Source: Cristatella mucedo (lineage: Eukaryota > Bryozoa > Phylactolaemata > Cristatellidae). From it: a DNA stretch of 64,000 nucleotides. Both the position numbers and the translations under genes were made by a program. A model generated the notes under the pieces. It worked only from the letters and a program-made list of their open reading frames with translations, did no database searches and was not told where the DNA came from. The stretch spans positions 97,501 through 161,500 of the forward strand of contig WPIO01000173.1 of the NCBI GenBank assembly GCA_009760855.2, read 5' to 3'. Below are positions 57,180 through 64,000 of the stretch, piece by piece; position 1 is the stretch's first letter, and the number at the start of each line of letters is the position of its first letter.

Positions 57180-58075
57180 CAGGCAGCAGCAGCAGTTTCA
57201 GAAGCAGCTGCAGCAAAGAGCTGTACGACAGAAGTGCAACGGAGCAGCTCTCAGGCTAGCCGCGATATTAGCCCTTGCCTTAGTGGGTCTGACTAGGGTA
57301 CCTGGAGCAACCGTAGCTGGCGGACTAGCCAAGAAGAATTGGGTAGGGGGGGACACATTAGTTAAACCGGGAGCTGAGCGAGGCGTCAGTTGACAGCGAG
57401 ATCCGCTTAGGCTAGAATGGAGCTTGGGTAGACAAAGAGTGGTCAGAACGTGGACCGACTACTGTGCTCCTTTAGACAAAGAGCTAAACGATGGCAAACT
57501 GGCGCAGGAGCCATCTAATAAATCACAGGCGGACGCGAATAGGCCGATGACGGACACCGAGAGCTAGGGTCCGACAAAAATAGCAGCTACGCTCAAGGTC
57601 AAGAGGCAGGGAGAGAGAGAGTTTAAACGAGACGACTGACAGAGCTCGGGGCTGCAGCTTGGTAGTCGATGCGAGACTACGCTTCGAGAGCACGAGAGAC
57701 GAACCTACGGCGACGAACAGCTAAGTGCAACTTAGACTGCCCAGTTGTGTTCTGCCGGCTACTCAGTTAGCTGCTCGTATCTTGGGGTGCTGTAGTAACC
57801 CGCCTTCACAATCGCTAGCGACGCACGCATAGGGTAGTGTATTATACGTGGGCTTCGGGAGTTAGCTCAGTTAACTCCGTCGGTCCGGTGCGCGCCGCGT
57901 AAAGCGCTTGCGCCAGCGCGAAACCACTACTAATAGGCCCACAATAAACTGTTGCTTTCGGCACCCAGTTGTGGCCGCCTGAATTTTAACCGCACTGCAG
58001 CACTGCATCACACAGTCCACCGGTAGAGAACCGGGGGACGAGCTTCTATGCGGTTACAGAAGGTAACAAATTTCT
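57180..58075 (+). other. GC-rich block with AATAAA, LTR-like
   Basis: A purine-rich then GC-rich stretch with TAGCTCAG/CTCCGTCGG and GTGCGCGCCGCG elements and an AATAAA near 57950. It ends near GCGGTTACAG. It has the look of an LTR or promoter-containing repeat, but neither a partner nor a target duplication was found. Confidence 0.25.
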
Positions 58076-58079
58076 GACT

Positions 58080-59390
58080 GGAATTAAGGAATATTTCCTA
58101 TGCATCGCAGTTGCTGTTTGTTATTGGCAGCACGAGCTTATGACTGCTGCCGTACTCTGTAGATCAAAGTACAACCTGTTGAACACATTTAAGTCTCTGA
58201 TAGGAAAATAAATTGCCGATGGAGATAAAAATCATTTATGCTAGAACATTTTTTGAGGTTTTTGCATGTAAGTTATGCTGAGAGTATCGTCAGGTTAGCC
58301 CATTTGTATGTTTAGTTATTTATGCACGATATTGTTCGAGTGGGTGGGTCGTTGTGCTATTTTAAACTTGTATACTGTTTATGAAATAAAGTGCAGTGCG
58401 AATTTTTATTGCTTACCCATATTAAGGCAATATTCTTGGACTTATTTTTAGTGTTTAGTTTCTGCCCCTTGCCTCCAGTTGTATAGCAAGCAGAATCTTA
58501 GCAGCTGAAAAAGGCGAAAGGTGAGCACTCTGTAGCTCCACTGAAGTCCTGCATTGCTCACTAAGCCACATATCTCATCGATGACTTCATCACCTGCTCA
58601 TGAGGTGATCCATAATCAAAGTACAGTGGTCTCTAAATTCCGAAATACGCATCCGTGCGCTCACAGCCAATTCTACGCCACATATACAAATGAGAGCTTT
58701 AAAGTAAAACTACATGGCGTATACCTTGGCTACCCAAAGTTATCTAGCAACATTTCGTTCTCTGTTCTTTACCCATTAATGCTAAGGCATATCCTTTTTT
58801 ATCCAGATAAATGGAAACGTGGAATTGTAAAACTTCTCCTGGAGCTATACTATTCTAAATAGCTTGTATTTTCCGTCGATTTTTGCAGTTTCAAGTTTTA
58901 TTTTCTTAAATTAAAATCTGCTAAGCCTCCCGCGGGAATATAGTTTCCATCAAAATGCCTTGCAAGTCGCTGCAAGTGAATAGAATACCAAAGGATGCTA
59001 ACAGGCAAATCTCTTTTTATTAGACAAGAATTCATCAGCAAACATATGTCACTCTTAGGCCAGTGTGCTGAAGGAACCAAGTATATATTCAGCACTAGCT
59101 GCTGGCGGGAATTTTGGCAAGCAACATGCCCTGAAAAATTCGAAAATCCTCACTGCCAACGTCACTAATATTTGTCTGCATCTCTGGCTGCCAGAATCTC
59201 GATGCCACCGTCAGTGGCAGCGTTTGGGGTTTGTTAGGTTTTATTTAAAACCTCTGCTATGTGTCGATTCATCCATTTAGAAATCTAACAATTCAGTAGC
59301 TCGTTAATTCGACGGGTTCAAGCAGTATCCTCGTGGAGAGCTTTGAATAGAATTCTACATAGATTTTCATTTCATACTTTGGTTTTCATA
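58080..59390. other. No gene recognised
   Basis: AT-rich. A 102-codon plus frame at 58554-58862 has no supporting evidence. AATAAA occurs near 58385. Confidence 0.4.
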
Positions 59391-59391
59391 C

Positions 59392-59490
59392 CGATTTTCA
59401 AATAGTAAATAACGATTTTCAAATAGTAAATAACGATTTTCAAATAGTAAATAACGATTAATAATAATTAACGATTTTCAAATAGTAAAT
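59392..59490. repeat. Tandem repeat, 21-base unit
   Basis: Three consecutive units of CGATTTTCAAATAGTAAATAA, then a degenerate unit and a fourth clear one. Confidence 0.9.
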
Positions 59491-59499
59491 AGTAACTAA

Positions 59500-60030
59500 G
59501 TTAGTAACTAAGAAATAACTGGAAGTTTTACTTCGTGATCTTCAAGTACTAAATAATACGTATACTTGCTGTAATGTGGAAAACTTCTGCACAGGAAACA
59601 GATTGACTGCAAAAAAACCTGATGGCGTAATAAACTAGGGCTACGGGCAATCAGAAAGTGCTGCATTTACATACACCATCTAAAACATGGCAATGGTTTC
59701 TTTGTCTTCAAATGAGAAGTGCAATTATCTAGAGGCTGGTCAAATTGCGGTCGGACTGAAAACGAGCAATGTAGACAGGAACCTAGCAGTGAATGGTGCT
59801 ACTTACAGATATTACTAGCACTATGCAGCCGAATGCTTTCGGTAGTCAACAAGCGACTGGTGAGCTGCCACTACCATAGCAGTCGGTCTACAGAATTCGA
59901 AAACTGTACTTCCTGATACCATATTGCTATCAATATATTTCCCATATCTTAAATGTTTTGAGTGCTAATTACAACTAGCAAGAGCAGATATATAAGCTTG
60001 AAGTGTACTAGTGACATTTCTAGGAGGGCA
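59500..60030. other. No gene recognised
   Basis: No coding or repeat evidence. Confidence 0.4.
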
Positions 60031-60034
60031 TATA

Positions 60035-60976
60035 CAGCAATCTCGGTTATAGGCAGCTCGCTTACAATCAAATCTGGGATATAAGCAACTTATGGCCATG
60101 ACCCGATTTCTTGCCCCATCTTTAACACATGGAGAACCTCGATTATAAGCAGCTTGGTTATAAGCTAAAGCGCCTAGAGAGAGATTGAGTTCTCTGAGGG
60201 CGCTTTATCAAGTGAATTATTATTATTATTATTATTAACCTCCCTTATAACCGCAACATTTTCTTTTCCCAGCACCATTTCCCCCTCATTTATAAGCAAC
60301 TCATGATGAAATAAATTTATTTCGTCTGATCGAAGCACTCATCTGCATAAAGTAACATAAAAAATTGATTGTGGCTTTGTGGCTTGTGTAATTATTGTAT
60401 TGGAATTTCCTGCTGTTTTTGGAACCTATCTTTGGGGAGGTAAATTCAAGCATATCAACTGCTCACGACGCCTGAATGATTAGTACATATGTAAGGAGAG
60501 ATTCCACCCATATACTTAAACTTTGACAGAGAGATCAAGTGCTTTGGCACGTGTGCCTACACGAAATCTATGACGTGATGAAACGAAAGCACATAAACAC
60601 CTTAAAGGGCATTTCAAACGAATAAGATGACGATATTGCAATCGACCAGAATATCTCCGAGAAGGTTTTTAATTCGGACGCCCTGAAATAGCTCGCCAGA
60701 GTTCATCAATTTTTGGAAGATAACTTCACTGAATATGATTTTTTTATCTCATTGAAAATATAACTGAGAAAAACGCTTTGACAGATCGTGATCAGGTCAA
60801 AACGACTGATTTGTTCGCCTCTTTGGGTTAATTTTATTTTAAACTTTGGCTATAAAAATCATTTTAAATACAAAAAGCGTGATCATCACATAAAAGTAAC
60901 CTCATCTGCAAGCGAATTTGGTTATAAGAAACTTTTCAAGCTTGATTTTCGGGTTGCTTATAACCGAAGTTGACAG
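60035..60976. mobile_element. Pogo/Tigger-like DNA transposon relic
   Basis: The left end CAGCAATCTCGGTTATAGGC and the right end GCTTATAACCGAAGTTGACAG form an inverted repeat of about 20 bases with three or four mismatches. GGTTATAAGC-type motifs recur inside both ends. A segment near 60628-60750 reads like a short piece of transposase C-terminus (DDDIAIDQNISEKVF) with stops. The left end follows TATA; the right-side TA is not visible. Confidence 0.4.
60165..60240 (+). repeat. L2-A 3' hairpin, isolated near-consensus copy
   Basis: AAAGCGCCTAGAGAGAGATT, GAGTTCTCTGAGGGCGCTTT, ATCAAGTG, then (ATT)n. Only about 75 bases; inserted in the pogo-like relic. Confidence 0.85.
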
Positions 60977-61790
60977 CATTGATTTTTTTAACCACAACGT
61001 ACAAAAGAAGTTAAGGTAGCTGTCAAAATTTGAATCACCGGTCTGTAAGCACACAACAACGCATGCATGAAAGTCTGACACTCTTTGAATGCACATAAAA
61101 AAGGCACACCTTAAGAGTAAAATCTATGCCTAATCTGCTTTCGGATATGATACAGAAGCTAATATCTTTCAATTGGACTAAGTACATAATAAGATGCACA
61201 GGTATGTGGAAGACAGTAGAGGTACTAAGCAGTCACAAAGAAATCGGTCAGAATGGCTTGCAAATACGATCGTAAGTCACTGGCAGGACCTTGACCCAGC
61301 TCGATCTGACAGGTTCAACAGTAACTGCAAAGCAGCTGAGCAGTCTGAGGGTTAGTTGTCATTTATATTAAAAGTATTGATTGAAAATGATGGGATCACA
61401 ATAACCACCAAGAGGCACATAAATTATGTCATCGCTATTTATTGTCCAAGAACAATCCTATCGTCGATAGAGTCTGATGCTGCTGACATGTCTAGCAAGA
61501 CAAAAATGAGATCTAATTAAGAATGCTTTCAGTGAAACATACTAGAGCTGCCGTACTAGCTACTCAAAAGTCTTTTGCCTATTTGAAAAAGTGTACAGGG
61601 ATCGGGGAATTTTAATTATAACCTCACTATATTTCGCCGTCAAAAAGAGCATTCAAAAAGAGTTTAATATAATTCTCGCCTCCCAACGAGTAGCGCTACA
61701 GGCGTTTCCGGTTTGTTTCAGAATTCTCTTGGGAAACCGATATTCCTGCCAGCATCTTATACGGCAACTGATACAACTAAGACCTGTTTA
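60977..61790. other. No gene recognised
   Basis: 61430-61510 resembles decayed RT-flank DNA of family B (TCTAGCAAGACAAAAATGAG) but is too short to call. Confidence 0.35.
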
Positions 61791-61793
61791 AAG

Positions 61794-61894
<101 letters not shown>

Positions 61895-62279
61895 CTTGAC
61901 CGCAGTGCATAAGAAATTACGTGCCAATGGAGGTCTAACCGGTTAACTCTTGGGGCTGATGCTGCCGCACTGGCTGTGACGTTAGAAACCTAGGTGGTTA
62001 GTAATCTGTTTTACAGTTATGATTGTGCATACCTGTACTTGCTTCGCTATTGTCGTTCAAATGCGTTCCTAAATGTTGTTGCTATTGCTACAACCCATGA
62101 ATTATGCATTATCAAAAGAAAACCACCCCCAGTCGACGCAATGGCCGGGAGCTGAGGACCTCCTCGTCCGGTATTTCTAGCATAGTCTGAAACTGCTCAG
62201 TGCTGTGTCACGGAAGCTGTGCTGTGAATCTCTTTAACTTGGCTGCTATTAGGCCTTCTATTACTCCAGAGGCCCAGCT

Positions 62280-63420
62280 GAACGGTGGCCTTTTGAATAC
62301 TTGTTCAATGTGCGAAAACCTCGATTAACAAACCATCTCATTTCAGAAAAAGGTCTCGACCTAAGCACCTTACCCGAGACTTGGCTAAAATCGGCGAGCT
62401 TCCCGGCTAATAGCGATGAGACCCCTACCGATCACCTACTGCTTTCTTCGTGCCTCTACAAAAACAAAATCTGGAAGCGGAGTCACTATTACTGCTTGCA
62501 TATCCTTTTAATTTCGAGCCGTTTGCAATCCTCTAGAAGCAATATTTCGAATCGATTGTTTTGAGTTTAACCGACAACGAGCTAGCAAATTTAACTGTAT
62601 TCATCGTATCCAGGTACCGAGTCATCCTTTACAATAAGATTTCTCTTATTTCATTTCTATTCTGTATGCTAGAGAATTATCCTTTCTCGCTATGCGTGAT
62701 TTCAGTAATAATAATGATCTGAAGCCTTGAGCACCAAATTTTGTGCACTGATTGACGCTTTGTCTCTCGTGACTCGTGTGCATGGCTCGACTCTCATCTA
62801 GGGTCACAGACCGGACCAAATTTTCTCCTATAACTGCATGCTATCATCGCTGATTGCTACCAAATTAATTTTATCTGACCACATGCAGATCCCATTCAGT
62901 CTCAAACGTGTGCCGTCCTCGTCATCTAAAATCATATCAGAATCGCAAAACCTTAAGAACCTTGACAAAAATGCTATCTGTGGGAGAATGCCTTCTTCGC
63001 CTCTGCTGCTCAATTCCCCGTCTACCTGTCCAAGTTATTAGATAGCTGAACACGACGCCAGCTGCCATACTCAAAGAGTTTGCAACTCTGACTAAGCCCG
63101 CTGTTAGCCTTTACACGGAAAACCTATTACTGACGGTAAACATAAAACTAGCTAGGTCGACTAAGTGCAAGCTTGGAATAACAAACAAACGACTTTCCAT
63201 CGAAAATTGCAGGAGGGCTACCGTGAATCATGCCAGTCATCCTAGCAAAGTTCAAGTCCATCTTCTACCAAAAACATTGTTGACTTACAAGTGCAAAATC
63301 CGTAAATGATAATATCGACGATTGATAATTTTCCTACTCGCTAACAAGTTAGCTCTCTATCTGATCCTCGAAATGATATAGCTGATCACATCTCTGCCTT
63401 TTCTGTCTAAAATGATGACA
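62280..63420 (+). mobile_element. L2-A-like endonuclease domain fragment
   Basis: Near 62301-62400 the frame reads FNVRKPRLTNHLISEKGLDL then LPETWLKS, the N-terminal motif of LINE apurinic-like endonucleases. Near 62690-62830 the block matching the MRD-F and THVHG region appears with stops, in the same order as at 19380-19560. The 3' part (to 63420) is decayed and then cut by family B. Confidence 0.6.
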
Positions 63421-63424
63421 ACAT

Positions 63425-64000
63425 TAGGGAATGTAATGTAATGTAATGTATCTCCGTCAGTAACTCCATAAAGTCATAAAGACCATGTGGGTGTTACGCA
63501 GGAGAGTTTTGTATAGCACGCACACAGCCTAAGCGGCTTTCGGTACGCATTCGGTACCCAACAGACTTCGTCTCACGCAACAAAGAGAAAGTGGGAAGCA
63601 TAGCAGAGTTAGGAGAGCAGTTAAGGTAGTGAGTAGCATAGAAGTAGCAGTTCAGGACCGCTGTAAAAGATGTGCCATAGTCGGCAGTAGGAGAGTAGAT
63701 GTAGTTGCGTAAGAATTGTGGAAGCGAGTTCCACAGTCTAGGACCTGCAGAGCTAAAGCTTCTGTCGCCAACTGTCTTTAAGCAGAGGAATGGCACAGCT
63801 AATTTATTGTCCACACAGGACCTGAGGGCGTGAACAGGCTGAAACTGATGCAGCAGTTAAGCTAGGTACGAAGGAGCCAAGCCGTGGCGGGCCTTTTGTA
63901 TAGGCGTAAGAACTTTGCTCTGTATCCTTTGCTCAACCGGCAACCATCCTAACTCTTCCAGCAAAGGTGACACGTGCTCAAACCGCTGGGACTTGAAGAC
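63425..64000 (-). mobile_element. Family B LINE, copy running off the window
   Basis: The (TGTAA)n tail is at 63431-63450 in minus orientation. The 3' UTR and a 106-codon intact C-terminal frame (63494-63814, GDRSFSSAGPRLWNSLPQF) follow, then upstream sequence to the window end. It is very similar to the copy at 4690-5350. Confidence 0.85.

Noticed and set aside
58554-58862. 102-codon plus-strand frame
   Set aside because: No splice sites, no recognised motif, and average base composition; probably chance.
59392-59490. CRISPR-like array
   Set aside because: The 21-base units are directly adjacent with no spacers, in an animal genome; a simple tandem repeat.

Overview
This is a repeat-rich stretch of an animal nuclear genome. 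The evidence is spliced exons with GT/AG junctions, a RING/B-box (TRIM-type) gene, tRNA-derived SINEs, L2/CR1-like retrotransposons, short LTRs, MITEs, and a decayed Polinton (Maverick) DNA element. There are no operons, no ribosome-binding sites and no true tRNA or rRNA genes. The phylum cannot be fixed from the sequence alone; a non-vertebrate metazoan is my inference.

Layout. 0-3.5 kb: the last two exons of an unrecognised gene (1574-1917 and 2675-2959) with a polyadenylation signal. 3.5-8.2 kb: L2-like fragments, one copy of a second LINE family, and a GC-rich LTR-like block. 8.2-18.1 kb: a Polinton remnant with pieces of packaging ATPase, adenain-like cysteine protease, HNH-AP2 endonuclease, a PX-like core protein, a fibre-like repeat protein and the C-terminus of protein-primed DNA polymerase B. 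It is interrupted by a SINE and an L2-like copy, and cut off at its right end by a short LTR. No capsid or integrase gene was recognised. 18-35 kb: layered LINE copies, often inserted in one another. 35.4-49.3 kb: a TRIM-type gene. A RING/B-box/coiled-coil exon (35389-36412) ends in a phase-1 donor, and a propeller-like exon (about 48380-49296) begins with a phase-1 acceptor; I infer they are one gene with a 12 kb intron full of transposons. 49.3-56.2 kb: repeats and two doubtful exons. 56.2-57.1 kb: a second copy of the propeller-like exon on the minus strand, tail-to-tail with the first. 57-64 kb: mostly non-coding, with an LTR-like block, a tandem repeat, a pogo/Tigger-like relic, microsatellites and LINE pieces.

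Two LINE families dominate. Family A (called L2-A here) has an endonuclease, an RT with YADD, and a 3' end that folds as a hairpin followed by (ATT)n. Family B has a related RT and an (ACATT)n tail. A tRNA-derived SINE occurs at least five times. Insertion-in-insertion relationships, several with target-site duplications, give a relative order of transposition events.
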